Shown here piece after piece: positions 6,948-15,886 of a DNA stretch of 54,407 bases (position 1 is the stretch's first letter; each line of letters opens with the position of its first letter). The DNA lies in contig JADKCV010000022.1 in the NCBI GenBank assembly GCA_016718655.1, forward strand, positions 1 through 54,407, in the 5' to 3' direction. The notes under the pieces were generated by a model that had not been told where the DNA came from, searched no databases, and saw only the letters and a program-made list of their open reading frames with translations. The DNA is from Flavobacteriales bacterium (lineage in GTDB: Bacteria; Bacteroidota; Bacteroidia; Flavobacteriales_F; PHOS-HE28). The translations under genes and the position numbers were made by a program.

Positions 6948-9518
6948 ATGACCCTTCGCACCCTGTCCTTGTTCGACCAACGCGCACGTGAGTCCCAGCT
7001 TCGGTACATCACTTCAGCGTTCGCCCTGTTCGGCAGCTTGTTCCTGGCCGCTCAAGTGGACAGTACCACCATCGAGCGCCCGGACACCTTACGGCGGAAC
7101 GAACCTCAACTCCCGGTCTTCACCATCACGGCGGACGATCTTGACAGCGAACTCGGTAGTCAGGACATATCGGGGATCCTGCAATCCTCGCGGGATGTGT
7201 TCACGAACACAGCTGGCTTCACCTTCGGACAAGCGCGCTTCCGCATACGGGGCTTCGACTCGGAGAACATGTTGGTGAGCATCAACGGTGTGTTGATGAA
7301 CGATCTGGAGACGGGGTGGGCCAGCTGGAGCAATTGGGCAGGCCTTAACGACATCACGCGTTGGAACCAGGTACGGGCCGGTGTGAACCCCTCGCGTTAC
7401 AACTTCGGAGGCATCGGTGGATACACCGAGATGAACGTACAACCCAGTGCCTTGCGCAAAGGCCTGCGGGTGTCCTACGCATCCACCAACCGGGCCTACC
7501 GCAACCGCATCATGGCCACCTACAACACCGGTATGCAGAAGAACGGATGGGCGTTCAGCATCTCCGGTTCGAAGCGATGGGCCGAGGAGGGTTACGTGGA
7601 TGGCACCTCCTTCAATGCCTATGCCTACTTCGTGGGTGCCGAGAAGAAGTTCAACGAGCAACACAGTGTCAGCCTCAGCGCTTTCGGTGCACCCATCATC
7701 CAAGGTCGGCAAGGATTGGCCATCCAAGAGGCATTCGACCTGGTGGGCAGCAACTACTACAACCCGAACTGGGGCTACCAGGATGGTGAGAAGCGCAACG
7801 CCCGCATGAGCTTCGACCACAAGCCGATGATCATGGCCACGCACGTGTACACTCCCAAGGCGAAGGCGAAGCTGACCTCCTCGCTGTTCTACACCTTCGG
7901 CCGGGATGGGCTCACCAACTTGAACTGGTTCGACGCCAAGGACCCGCGACCGGACTACTACCGCTATCTGCCGAGCTACTTCACCGAGCAGAACCCTTCC
8001 ATCGCGACCGAGTTCACCAATGCTTGGCAGACCGATGAGAACGCACGGCAGATCGATTGGGACCAGCTCTACTTCGCCAACAGCAAGAACCTGTTCTCTC
8101 TGGATAACGCCAACGGATCAGGGTCAACGCTCACCGGCTTGCGGAGCAAGTATATCGTTGAGGAACAGCGTGCGGATCCCACCCGGATCGGGATCAACAG
8201 TGTCTATACCATCGAACTGGAGGATGGCTCACATTTCACATTGGGAGGTAGCTTCCACAAGCAGAAGACGCACTACTTCAAGACGGTTGAGGACCTGCTT
8301 GGCGGCGAATTCTGGGTGGACATCGACCAGTTCGCCGACCGCGACTTCAACGACCCCAACATCTCGCAGAACGATCTGAGCACGCCCAACCGGGTGGTGC
8401 GCGAAGGCGACCTGTTCGGCTACGATTACGACATCCACACCCGGATGGTCAACGTGTTCTCCCAGTACGAACGGAAGTTCGAGAAGGTTGACGTGTACGC
8501 TGGTATGGACCTCAGCCAAACCTCCTTCTGGCGCGACAGTCGCTTCCAGAACGGACGTTTCCCGGACAACTCCGCTGGGGAGTCGGACAAGGAGAACTTC
8601 TTCCACTTCGGGGTGAAGGGTGGTGCCACCTACAAGCTCACGGGCCGGCAGTTCATCAGCGCCAATGCGGCGTTCGTAACCCGTCCGCCCAGCTCGCGCA
8701 CCGCGTTCGTATCGCCCCGCACCCGCCACACCACGGTGCCCGGTCTTACCAACGAGAACGCCTACAGCGGCGACATCAGCTACATCGTCCGTTCACCGCG
8801 CATCAAGGGCCGCGCCACCTTGTACTACGCCCGCATCAGTGACCAGATCTGGTCGCGCAGCTTCTACCATGATGAGTACCTGACCTTGGTGAATTACGTG
8901 ATGACCGGCGTGGACCAAGTGCACCAAGGTGTTGAGCTGGGTGTGGAGGGGAACATCACGAGCACCTGGCAGGCATCGGCGGTACTGGGTCTTGGTGACT
9001 ACCGGTACGCATCACGTCCAGTGGCCAACATCACCCGCGACAACAGCACCGAGGTGTTCGCGTCGGACCGGACCGTGTTCTGGGAGAACTACAAGGTGGG
9101 AGGCATGCCACAGACCGCAGCGTCGTTGGGCCTCCGCTACAATTCGCCCAAGTTCTGGTTCGCTGGGGTGAACGCGAACTACTTCGATGACATCTACTTG
9201 GACCCGAACCCGGACCGCCGGACGGTGGAAGCCTTGGGCAACTTCGTGGATACAGACCCGCAGTGGGATGATCTGCTCACTCAGACCAAGCTGGACGCCA
9301 ACATGACCGTGGACCTCTTTGCCGGCAAGAGCTGGATGGTGAAGGGGTATCGCATCGCTGTGAATGGCACCATCAGCAACCTCTTGAACAATCAGGACTT
9401 CCGGATCGGCGGGTTCGAACAGCTCCGCTATGACCGAACGGACGTGGGCCGCTTCCCACCGAAATACAGTTACCTGTTCGGACGGAACTACTTCGTCATG
9501 GTGACCTTCAGCTTCTAA
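6948..9518 (+). CDS. TonB-dependent outer-membrane receptor
   Basis: About 856 residues from the ATG at 6948 (MTLRTLSLFDQRARES); an ATG at 6924 in the same frame is an alternative. A hydrophobic export segment (YITSAFALFGSLFLAAQ) is followed by a plug domain (FRIRGFDSENMLVSINGVLM, RYNFGGIGGYTEMN) and a long beta-barrel rich in aromatic strands. It ends in a terminal Phe strand (NYFVMVTFSF), typical for insertion by BamA. There is no CarboxypepD or STN extension. It lies immediately upstream of a DUF5689 lipoprotein and a secreted OB-fold protein related to nuclease-associated domains, so I infer that it imports a nucleic-acid-derived substrate. That is inference from neighbours only. Confidence 0.85.
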   Translation: MTLRTLSLFDQRARESQLRYITSAFALFGSLFLAAQVDSTTIERPDTLRRNEPQLPVFTITADDLDSELGSQDISGILQSSRDVFTNTAGFTFGQARFRIRGFDSENMLVSINGVLMNDLETGWASWSNWAGLNDITRWNQVRAGVNPSRYNFGGIGGYTEMNVQPSALRKGLRVSYASTNRAYRNRIMATYNTGMQKNGWAFSISGSKRWAEEGYVDGTSFNAYAYFVGAEKKFNEQHSVSLSAFGAPIIQGRQGLAIQEAFDLVGSNYYNPNWGYQDGEKRNARMSFDHKPMIMATHVYTPKAKAKLTSSLFYTFGRDGLTNLNWFDAKDPRPDYYRYLPSYFTEQNPSIATEFTNAWQTDENARQIDWDQLYFANSKNLFSLDNANGSGSTLTGLRSKYIVEEQRADPTRIGINSVYTIELEDGSHFTLGGSFHKQKTHYFKTVEDLLGGEFWVDIDQFADRDFNDPNISQNDLSTPNRVVREGDLFGYDYDIHTRMVNVFSQYERKFEKVDVYAGMDLSQTSFWRDSRFQNGRFPDNSAGESDKENFFHFGVKGGATYKLTGRQFISANAAFVTRPPSSRTAFVSPRTRHTTVPGLTNENAYSGDISYIVRSPRIKGRATLYYARISDQIWSRSFYHDEYLTLVNYVMTGVDQVHQGVELGVEGNITSTWQASAVLGLGDYRYASRPVANITRDNSTEVFASDRTVFWENYKVGGMPQTAASLGLRYNSPKFWFAGVNANYFDDIYLDPNPDRRTVEALGNFVDTDPQWDDLLTQTKLDANMTVDLFAGKSWMVKGYRIAVNGTISNLLNNQDFRIGGFEQLRYDRTDVGRFPPKYSYLFGRNYFVMVTFSF

Positions 9519-9546
9519 CCCCATGTCCACACGACACCCCTTTCAT

Positions 9547-10836
9547 ATGAACGTTCGTACCATTCTGATCGCCGCTTCGGTCGCGGTCGTGTTCGCAGGC
9601 TGCAAGAAGGAGTTCGATTCGCCTCCCTTGCGCACCATTCCGGTGGGTTCTGTACTGACCATTGCACAACTCAAAGCGCTCTACACCACGGAACGGGTGC
9701 GTTTCGCCGGCACCGAGAAGAGTGTCTATGCAGTGGTGACCTCGGATGAGAACGACGGCAACTTCTACAAGAACATCACCGTGCAGGACGCCACGGGAGG
9801 GATCACCCTTCGGCTCTTGAACAGCGGTGGGCTCTATGTGGGTGATTCGGTGCGGATCTACCTGCCCGGAACGGTGCTGGCGCCCTACAACGGGCTGATG
9901 CAGTTGGACAGCGTGGATGTGGACAACAACATCGTCAAGCAAGCCACCCAGGTGCAGGTGACGCCGCGCGTGGCCACCATTGCCGAGATCGAGGCCAACG
10001 TGGTGGCCTGGCAGAGCACCCTGGTCAAATTGGAGAATGTGGAATTCACAGTGGAGGATGCCACGAATGGAACATGGGCCGATGCTGTGAACCAACAGAC
10101 CGGAGAGCGCTACTTGGCGGATTGTGATGGCAATACCATCATGGTACGGACCAGTGGGTATGCCAGTTATGCCGGGCAGCCTCTTCCCCAAGGAAATGGC
10201 TCCATCGTATGCGTGGTAGGCTTGTTCGGAAGCACCATCCAACTCGGGAACCGCAGCCTGCCTGAAGTGCAGCTCACCAGCCCTGACCGGTGCGATCCAT
10301 TACCGACGCTTTGCCCTGCGGTGGGTTCGGTGCAACAGGATTTCGCGACCACAGTTGACAATGTGAACATCACCAACCTGGCCTGCTGGAACAACATCCC
10401 ACAGGTGGGAAGCCGCTACTGGCGGGGTGAGGACCTGAGCGGCAACCTTACGGCCCAGGCCACCGCCTTCGCCTCCACCAATGCCAGCGATGTGACCTGG
10501 TTGATCAGCCCGCCCGTGAACTTCACTCCGGGCATGTCCCTCTCGTTCCGCAGCCAGCGCGGATTCGGTGTAGCCGCACACGACCCGTTCGCACTGCGCA
10601 TCAGCACCAACTTCAACCTGTCCAATTTGGCCACGGCCAACTGGGTGGCTGTCCCTTGTGCCTATGCCACTCCGGCCACGGCCGATCAGGTCTGGGTCAA
10701 CTCCGGATCGATCGACCTTTCCACCGTACTGCCCGCAGGCTACACCGGATCCTTCGTCATCGGATTCCGCTACACCGGAAGTGGCGCGAATTCCCAGACC
10801 ACCAACTTCCGCATCGACGACGTGGTCATTCAGTGA
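9547..10836 (+). CDS. DUF5689 lipoprotein with choice-of-anchor domain
   Basis: About 429 residues from the ATG at 9547 (MNVRTILIAASVAVVFAGC, lipobox Cys19); an ATG at 9523 adds eight residues with no signal character. Residues of about 40-245 are DUF5689: the TIAQLKALYT opening, VYAVVTSDENDGNFYKNITV, GDSVRIYLPG and IVCVVGLFGSTIQLGNRS. This is an OB-fold-like surface lipoprotein domain of Bacteroidota. The C-terminal half (from about QDFATTVDNVNI) has the look of a choice-of-anchor/jelly-roll binding domain. The gene starts 28 bases after the TonB receptor and probably works with it at the cell surface as a substrate-binding partner. Exact ligand unknown. Confidence 0.8.
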   Translation: MNVRTILIAASVAVVFAGCKKEFDSPPLRTIPVGSVLTIAQLKALYTTERVRFAGTEKSVYAVVTSDENDGNFYKNITVQDATGGITLRLLNSGGLYVGDSVRIYLPGTVLAPYNGLMQLDSVDVDNNIVKQATQVQVTPRVATIAEIEANVVAWQSTLVKLENVEFTVEDATNGTWADAVNQQTGERYLADCDGNTIMVRTSGYASYAGQPLPQGNGSIVCVVGLFGSTIQLGNRSLPEVQLTSPDRCDPLPTLCPAVGSVQQDFATTVDNVNITNLACWNNIPQVGSRYWRGEDLSGNLTAQATAFASTNASDVTWLISPPVNFTPGMSLSFRSQRGFGVAAHDPFALRISTNFNLSNLATANWVAVPCAYATPATADQVWVNSGSIDLSTVLPAGYTGSFVIGFRYTGSGANSQTTNFRIDDVVIQ

Positions 10837-10868
10837 CCCTTAACTGACCGAACCTCAACAACCGACCC

Positions 10869-12242
10869 ATGAAACACCTTTACGCACTAGGCATCCTCGC
10901 CGCATTGTCCCTGCCCACCCAGGCACAGACGGTCTTCGAGAGCGGCTTCGAGAACTGGACCGATAACGTTCCCACCGACATGGGTGGGTTGCGCACCAAC
11001 CTCGTCCTGGACAGCGTGTTCCAAGAGACCGAGAACGTACACGGCGGCACCTACGCGGTACGCCTCCAACTGGCCACGGGTTCACACAAGCGCTTCACCA
11101 CCCAGCCCATGGCCGTGACCGCAGGGACCACGTACGACATCTCCTTCTGGGTGCGTGGACGTGGACAGGTTCGCACCAACATCTATGATGGTCGTGCAAC
11201 CGGCTCGGGCTACGCCTCCTATAACGCGTACGACACGCTCACCGACGGCAGCACGTGGGAGCAAGTGACCCAGTCCGTCACCTGCACCAACAGCAGCACA
11301 GAGGGTGAGTTCATCTTCTCGGTGATCAATACGGTCGGACCGGAGCACATCGTGATCGATGACGTGCTCATCACCACCGGCGTGCCTGAGGTACCGACCC
11401 CGGCCACCATCAGCGAGATCCAGACCACGAGTGCACCGGACGGGGCTTCCCCCTTGGATGGTGAATTGGTGGAGACCAGTGGCATCGTGACTGGTGTGGT
11501 CACCAATACGGGTGGCACCATCACCAGCTTCTTCATGCAGGATGGCACCGGTACCTTCAGCGGTATCTATGTGTTCGGAACCCCTTCCACGGCAGTGGCC
11601 ATGGGCGACAACATCACTGTGGTCGGCCGTGTGGACGAGTTCAACAGCCTCACCGAGATCATTGCGCTTCAGAGCGTGACCGTGAACTCCACCGGCATCG
11701 CTCTGCCACCAGCACAGGACCTGACAGGAGCCGAAGCTTCCACCGAACCCTGGGAAGGAGTGCTGGTACGTGTGGCCGACCTGGAGTGCTTGAACCTGCC
11801 CGACGCCACCAACAACTTCCAGTGGCTGGGTTCCAACTGGCAGGGCAGTATGCTTGTGGATGACCTGATCTTCGATTCCACACCTGCAGTGGGCAACTAC
11901 TACTCCGTGACCGGACTGGTGACCTACACGTTCAGCGAGTGGAAGCTGGAGCCGCGCATGGAGAGCGACATCGAGATCGGTACGAGCGTGGAGGAGTTGA
12001 ATGCAGCTGCGTTGTCCATGTATCCCAATCCGACCAGTGAACTGGTGACCATCGACCTGAGCGCCATGAGTGGCCGCAGCGAAGTGAGTGTGAGCGATGC
12101 GACCGGTCGCGTGGTGCTGAACCGCGTGAGCAGTGATGACCGCTTGCTGATCGATGCCAGCAGTTTCGCAACAGGCTTGTACCAAGTGACCCTGCGCAAC
12201 AACGGCGCCGTGAGCACCGGACGCCTGAGCGTGCAGCACTGA
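10869..12242 (+). CDS. T9SS-secreted protein with nuclease-associated OB-fold domain
   Basis: 457 residues. Signal peptide MKHLYALGILAALSLPTQAQ. Residues of about 20-170 form a beta-sandwich carbohydrate-binding-like domain (VFESGFENWTDNVP, GTTYDISFWVRGRG). Residues of about 178-275 (ATISEIQTTSAPDGASPLDG, VETSGIVTGVV, FFMQDGTGTFSGIYVF, VGRVDEF) resemble the OB-fold domain found N-terminal to secreted ExeM/YhcR-type nucleases. A second copy may follow (about 285-385). The last 75 residues are a T9SS type A sorting domain (LSMYPNPTSELVTIDL ... GLYQVTLRNNG), so the protein is exported and anchored at the surface. No catalytic motif is seen. It is third in the TonB receptor operon and convergent with a secreted EEP-family nuclease. 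Confidence 0.8.
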   Translation: MKHLYALGILAALSLPTQAQTVFESGFENWTDNVPTDMGGLRTNLVLDSVFQETENVHGGTYAVRLQLATGSHKRFTTQPMAVTAGTTYDISFWVRGRGQVRTNIYDGRATGSGYASYNAYDTLTDGSTWEQVTQSVTCTNSSTEGEFIFSVINTVGPEHIVIDDVLITTGVPEVPTPATISEIQTTSAPDGASPLDGELVETSGIVTGVVTNTGGTITSFFMQDGTGTFSGIYVFGTPSTAVAMGDNITVVGRVDEFNSLTEIIALQSVTVNSTGIALPPAQDLTGAEASTEPWEGVLVRVADLECLNLPDATNNFQWLGSNWQGSMLVDDLIFDSTPAVGNYYSVTGLVTYTFSEWKLEPRMESDIEIGTSVEELNAAALSMYPNPTSELVTIDLSAMSGRSEVSVSDATGRVVLNRVSSDDRLLIDASSFATGLYQVTLRNNGAVSTGRLSVQH

Positions 12243-12260
12243 TCGAGCCCCTTCTCATTG

Positions 12261-12293
12261 GAAGCCCGCGGTCGCTTGTCGATCGCGGGCTTC
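12261..12293 (+). terminator. intrinsic terminator after the T9SS protein gene
   Basis: A perfect ten-base stem, GAAGCCCGCG (12261-12270) with CGCGGGCTTC (12284-12293), with a 13-base loop, 18 bases after the stop codon. The sequence after it (TTCATTGTAT) is only mildly T-rich. Confidence 0.7.
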
Positions 12294-12554
12294 TTCATTG
12301 TATGTCCATTTCAAGCGGATGGACCATTCGCCGGTCAACGACCCACCCGGTCAGAAAGCGGTCATGGGCTTTGGATCAGGACATGGTCCAAATGCCGTGT
12401 GCCATGTCCGGTCCGAAATGCATCGCACAGTGAACCACTCCCCACCCCGAACGGAAGGCCGCAAGGATCCGCGCGAGGGTATCCCATCAGGAATTGAAGT
12501 ATGTTGATCAGGCGGACTTGACCGATAGGAACCCCGATGCCTCCGGAGGTGGTC
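12294..12554. other. non-coding gap between convergent genes
   Basis: About 260 bases between the terminator of the TonB receptor operon and the end of the EEP nuclease gene. I see no gene, promoter or repeat in it that I can support. Confidence 0.5.
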
Positions 12555-13592
12555 CTACTTATCCCGCACCAGGATCAGGTACACGGGAAAGTGATCGCTG
12601 TAGCCGTCCTGGTAGGTATCCCCCACGAAGGTGCGCTTGGGGTATCCCGCGAAGTTGCCTTCCTCCTGGCGCAGGTACGGTTCGTTATAGACCCGGGTGC
12701 CGAAATAGCGGTAGCGTCCACCAGCACCGGTGACCAGTGCAGGGTTGATGATGATCTGGTCGAAGAGGTTCCACGAATCGCGCCAAGCGAGGGAGCCGAT
12801 CCCTTTCTTGAACGGGGCATGCATGGGGTTGAAGAGCGTGGTGCCCTGCGCTGCGGCTTGATCCCCGGTGGCCCGTAGCCCCATGGTGATGCTCTTGTTC
12901 ACGGGGTCGTCGTTGAGGTCGCCCATGTACAAGATGCGTCCATCGGGGTTGCGCGCGAGCAGTGAATCCACGATGTGACGACCGAGCTCACCAGCGGCCA
13001 TGCGATTGGGCATGGAGCGCTTCTCCCCGCCTCGGCGCGAAGGCCAGTGGGCCACGATCACGTGGGTGGTGTCACCGTCCAATACGCCGCTCACCAACAA
13101 CTGGTCGCGGGTGCGGAAGGCCGTGTCGGGCATGTGCAAGCGGTAGGCCTTGTGCGCATACACCACATAACGCTTGGGATCATGGATCAGCGCTACATCC
13201 ACACCTCGGCGGTCCGGCGAATCCGTATGCACGACCTGATAGCCCCGGGCCTTCAAGGCAGTGGAACGCGTAAGGTCCTCCACCACGTTCCTGTTCTCCA
13301 CCTCGGCCAATCCCAAGAGGGCCACACCCCGCGGGTCGAGGTCCTTGCCCAAGGCTGCGATGACCTCGCCCATCTTCTCCACCTTCCGTCCGTAGCGTTG
13401 AGCACCCCAAAGTTTGCCGCTCTCAGGAAGGAACTCCCGGTCGTCCGTATCGGGTGAGTCCAGGGTATCGTACAGGTTCTCGATGTTCCAGAAGCCCACC
13501 AGCGAGGGGATGAATTCGGCCTTGGTCCCTTGGGCATGCACGGGCGCTGCGATCAGGATGAGTGCGAGGATGGACAACGTGCGTGCGAACAT
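12555..13592 (-). CDS. secreted endonuclease/exonuclease/phosphatase family protein
   Basis: 345 residues from the ATG at 13592, giving a clean signal peptide (MFARTLSILALILIAAPVHA). The frame opens further to 13688 but crosses a -7 element at 13613-13620. EEP-fold signatures in order: VGFWNIENLYDT (Asn for metal), LLGLAEVENRNVV (catalytic Glu), RRGVDVALIHDP, VIVAHWPSRRGG, ILYMGDLNDDP (the DxN pair) and YSDHFPVYLIL (terminal SDH). Related secreted Bacteroidota proteins degrade DNA or nucleotides outside the cytoplasm. Placed tail to tail with the TonB/DUF5689/OB-fold genes, it likely supplies cleavage products to that uptake system. Substrate (DNA, RNA or phosphoester) not determined. Confidence 0.82.
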   Translation of the reverse strand: MFARTLSILALILIAAPVHAQGTKAEFIPSLVGFWNIENLYDTLDSPDTDDREFLPESGKLWGAQRYGRKVEKMGEVIAALGKDLDPRGVALLGLAEVENRNVVEDLTRSTALKARGYQVVHTDSPDRRGVDVALIHDPKRYVVYAHKAYRLHMPDTAFRTRDQLLVSGVLDGDTTHVIVAHWPSRRGGEKRSMPNRMAAGELGRHIVDSLLARNPDGRILYMGDLNDDPVNKSITMGLRATGDQAAAQGTTLFNPMHAPFKKGIGSLAWRDSWNLFDQIIINPALVTGAGGRYRYFGTRVYNEPYLRQEEGNFAGYPKRTFVGDTYQDGYSDHFPVYLILVRDK

Positions 13593-13612
13593 GATCGGTG
13601 CGTTGGGGACGG

Positions 13613-13620
13613 CGAAAGTA
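13613..13620 (-). promoter_or_regulatory. -7 element for the EEP nuclease gene
   Basis: The minus strand reads TACTTTCG followed by CCGTCCCC, matching TAnnTTYG. The expected transcript starts near 13607, about 15 bases before the ATG at 13592, which supports that start codon. Confidence 0.5.
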
Positions 13621-13684
13621 GGTTGAAGTGGCCGCTGTTCACGTGTGACGATGCGCCGCGCCTGTTGTACGAACGGCGTGCCGA

Positions 13685-14311
13685 TCATTGCGGGAACAGC
13701 AACGGATGGCGTGTGTTGTAGAGGTGCAGGAACCGGAAGAGGACGGCATCCTTGTTCCGTTCCTTCTTCGAAAGTCGACCGAATTCCTCAGCAAGGATGG
13801 GATCGGCCTTCAGTGCTTCGGCCATACCGCCGGCCAGAAAGGGAAGGAAGGCGCCGGTGCGGGTATCCAACAATTGGTGCACCACTGCGGTGCGCGTCAC
13901 GCCGCCCATCGGGTAGAGGTACGGATCGATGTCGCGATAACTGACCTCGTGTACCATGTGGCACAGGCTACCCATGAGCCCGATGCGCGAAAAGCCATTG
14001 CCTGCAGCCACATAGATCACATCGTTCTGACAGAAGCCCCAAAGCCTATCGGGCCGCACAACCTGACGATCACCGGTGTCCGGTTGCCAGTACATGCGGC
14101 TCAGCACTGCACGTACGTCCCTGACCGGCAGCCCCTGTTCGTCGCGCAATCGATCCATGGGCACACCGGGAGCATTGGAACGGAACTCCCGGAAATCCCG
14201 GTAAAGCCCATCGCGCAGGTCCATGCCCGCTTCATAGGGCACCCAGACCGTATCCATCTGTGCCCACAACGATCGGGGCACCAGGACAAGGAGGAGGATG
14301 AGGAGACGCAT
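13685..14311 (-). CDS. secreted protein of unknown function
   Basis: 208 residues from the ATG at 14309-14311; a TTG three bases earlier is less likely. Signal peptide MRLLILLLVLVPRSLWAQ. The mature protein has WVPYEAGMDLRDGLYRDFRE, RLWGFCQNDVIYVAAGNGF and VVHQLLDTRTGAFLPF, and looks like a single globular domain. I do not recognise the family. Its ATG abuts the stop of the alpha/beta hydrolase gene (TGATG arrangement), so it is probably the last gene of the pdxJ - hydrolase operon. The conserved WGFCQNDVIYV motif recalls small periplasmic proteins of Bacteroidota, but no function is implied. Confidence 0.7.
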   Translation of the reverse strand: MRLLILLLVLVPRSLWAQMDTVWVPYEAGMDLRDGLYRDFREFRSNAPGVPMDRLRDEQGLPVRDVRAVLSRMYWQPDTGDRQVVRPDRLWGFCQNDVIYVAAGNGFSRIGLMGSLCHMVHEVSYRDIDPYLYPMGGVTRTAVVHQLLDTRTGAFLPFLAGGMAEALKADPILAEEFGRLSKKERNKDAVLFRFLHLYNTRHPLLFPQ

Positions 14312-15102
14312 CAACGAACGGTTGCACGGATCATGCCGATCACCTCGTCCGGTGCCTGGGCATGCACCCAGTGACCGGCGTATGGCACGGTCTCCACCCG
14401 GCTGTTGGGGAACTGCTCCTTGATCGCTGGCAGGTCCTCACGCAGGATGTAATCGCTCTGGCCGCCGCGGATGAAGAGCGTAGGCACCTTCACCACCTCG
14501 GGACCGATGGCGGCCAGGATGGCATCGAGCTCACGTTCCAGCAAGGGCGCGTTCACCCGCCAGGCCAGTTGGTCCTCCTTGAGCCAGTAAAGGTTCTTCA
14601 TCAGGAACTGCACCACACCGGGCTCCTTCACCCGCGCCGCGATGTGCTGTTCCACCTCCTTGCGTGTGCGTCCGGGTGAGAGGTCCGCGGTGAGGATCGC
14701 TTCGATGATGTGACCGTGGTTGTTGGCGTGCTCCTTCGGGCTGATGTCGACGATGACAAGTTGATGCAGCAGTCGAGGCCAACGTTGGGCGAACACCATG
14801 GCGGCCTTCCCGCCCATGGAATGCCCCACCAACACCACATCGTTCAGCCCCAGCCTTTCCACCAAGGCGTGCACGTCGGCCGCCATCAACGGGTATGAGG
14901 TGGCAGCGGTATGAGGCGAGCGGCCATGGTCACGGAGGTCCACCAACAGCACATCGAACGCATGGGCTCCCGGGGTGGCGGGTTCGGCCAACTCCTTGCC
15001 GATACTGCCCCAGTTATCAGAAGTGCCGAACAAGCCATGGAGGATCACCACCGGTGTAGCGCCTTCCGGACCCATGCGACGGTAATGGAGATCGACGATC
15101 AT
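14311..15102 (-). CDS. alpha/beta hydrolase (YbfF-like esterase)
   Basis: 263 residues from the ATG at 15102 (MIVDLHYRRMGPEG); the frame is open far upstream but that part overlaps pdxJ. The oxyanion-hole strand VVILHGLFGTSDNWG is followed by the nucleophile elbow GHSMGG, a probable acid in RGGQSDYI, and the catalytic His in YAGHWVHAQAPDEV. The layout is that of small acyl-ester/thioester hydrolases such as YbfF. Four-base overlap with pdxJ (ATGA, 15099-15102). The gene neighbours pdxJ in many Bacteroidota, as far as I recall, but the natural substrate is unknown. Confidence 0.88.
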   Translation of the reverse strand: MIVDLHYRRMGPEGATPVVILHGLFGTSDNWGSIGKELAEPATPGAHAFDVLLVDLRDHGRSPHTAATSYPLMAADVHALVERLGLNDVVLVGHSMGGKAAMVFAQRWPRLLHQLVIVDISPKEHANNHGHIIEAILTADLSPGRTRKEVEQHIAARVKEPGVVQFLMKNLYWLKEDQLAWRVNAPLLERELDAILAAIGPEVVKVPTLFIRGGQSDYILREDLPAIKEQFPNSRVETVPYAGHWVHAQAPDEVIGMIRATVR

Positions 15103-15812
15103 CGCAGTTCGCGGAGGTATAACCGGACCGTGTTCTCCAGTCCGAATAGTAGTGCATCGCAGATCAACGCATGTCCGATGGACACTTCCAACAGGCCGGG
15201 GACCTGCTGTGCGAAGAAGGCCAGGTTGTGCCGGTTCAGATCGTGCCCTGCGTTGAGGCCGAGCCCGAGTTCCGCCGCATGTCGAGCAGCGCGTACGAAG
15301 GGGGCCACCGCAGCATACCGGTCCTCGTGGTAATGTGCCGCATATGGTTCCGTGTACAATTCGATGCGGTCCACGCCCGTTGCTGCGGCATGTTCCAATT
15401 GGTCCAGCTCGGTGCCCATGAACAAGGATGTGCGGATGGCGTTCTCCTTGAGACGATGGACCACTTCGGACAGGAACAGGCGATGGGTGCGGGCATCCCA
15501 CCCGGCATTGCTCGTAAGCACGCCAGGAGGATCGGGAACGAGCGTCACTTGGTGCGGCCGCACTTCCAGGACCAGGTCCATGAACTCCGCACCGGGGTAG
15601 CCTTCGATATTGAACTCCGTGGTGAGCAAGGGGCTAAGGGCACGCACATCGGACCTACGGATGTGCCGTTCATCGGGTCGCGGATGGACGGTGATCCCCT
15701 GTGCGCCCCAGCGCTCCAGCTGCAGTGCCAGCGCCACCACATCCGGATCATTGCCGCCACGCGCATTACGCAGCGTGGCCAGCTTGTTGATATTCACACT
15801 GAGACGGGTCAC
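15099..15812 (-). CDS. pdxJ: pyridoxine 5'-phosphate synthase
   Basis: Condenses 1-deoxyxylulose 5-phosphate with 3-amino-2-oxopropyl phosphate to make pyridoxine 5'-phosphate (vitamin B6). A GTG start at 15810-15812 gives 237 residues beginning (M)TRLSVNINKLATLRNARGG, exactly the family N-terminus with the Asn-Lys substrate-binding segment. An in-frame ATG at 15875 lies upstream of the -7 element at 15849-15856, so it is rejected. Other motifs: GITVHPRPDERHIRRSD, FNIEGYP and GLGLNAGHDLN. TIM-barrel enzyme, cytosolic. First gene of the operon with the hydrolase and the 208-residue secreted protein. Confidence 0.93.
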   Translation of the reverse strand: MTRLSVNINKLATLRNARGGNDPDVVALALQLERWGAQGITVHPRPDERHIRRSDVRALSPLLTTEFNIEGYPGAEFMDLVLEVRPHQVTLVPDPPGVLTSNAGWDARTHRLFLSEVVHRLKENAIRTSLFMGTELDQLEHAAATGVDRIELYTEPYAAHYHEDRYAAVAPFVRAARHAAELGLGLNAGHDLNRHNLAFFAQQVPGLLEVSIGHALICDALLFGLENTVRLYLRELR

Positions 15813-15848
15813 CTTCGGATGCGTTACTTTGGACCCCAAGGGGGTGCG

Positions 15849-15856
15849 CAAAAGTA
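15849..15856 (-). promoter_or_regulatory. -7 element deciding the pdxJ start
   Basis: The minus strand reads TACTTTTG followed by CGC, a perfect TAnnTTTG match. The expected transcript starts near 15843, downstream of the ATG at 15875 and 31 bases before the GTG at 15812. A weaker forward element (TTACTTTG, 15824-15831) could serve the divergent CBS gene. Confidence 0.5.
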
Positions 15857-15886
15857 CGGACCCCGCGTTCTTCAACGGTTCCAGCC

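Noticed and set aside
15813..15875. Upstream ATG for pdxJ at 15875
   Set aside because: A perfect -7 element (15849-15856) lies downstream of it, and the GTG at 15812 gives the standard PdxJ N-terminus.
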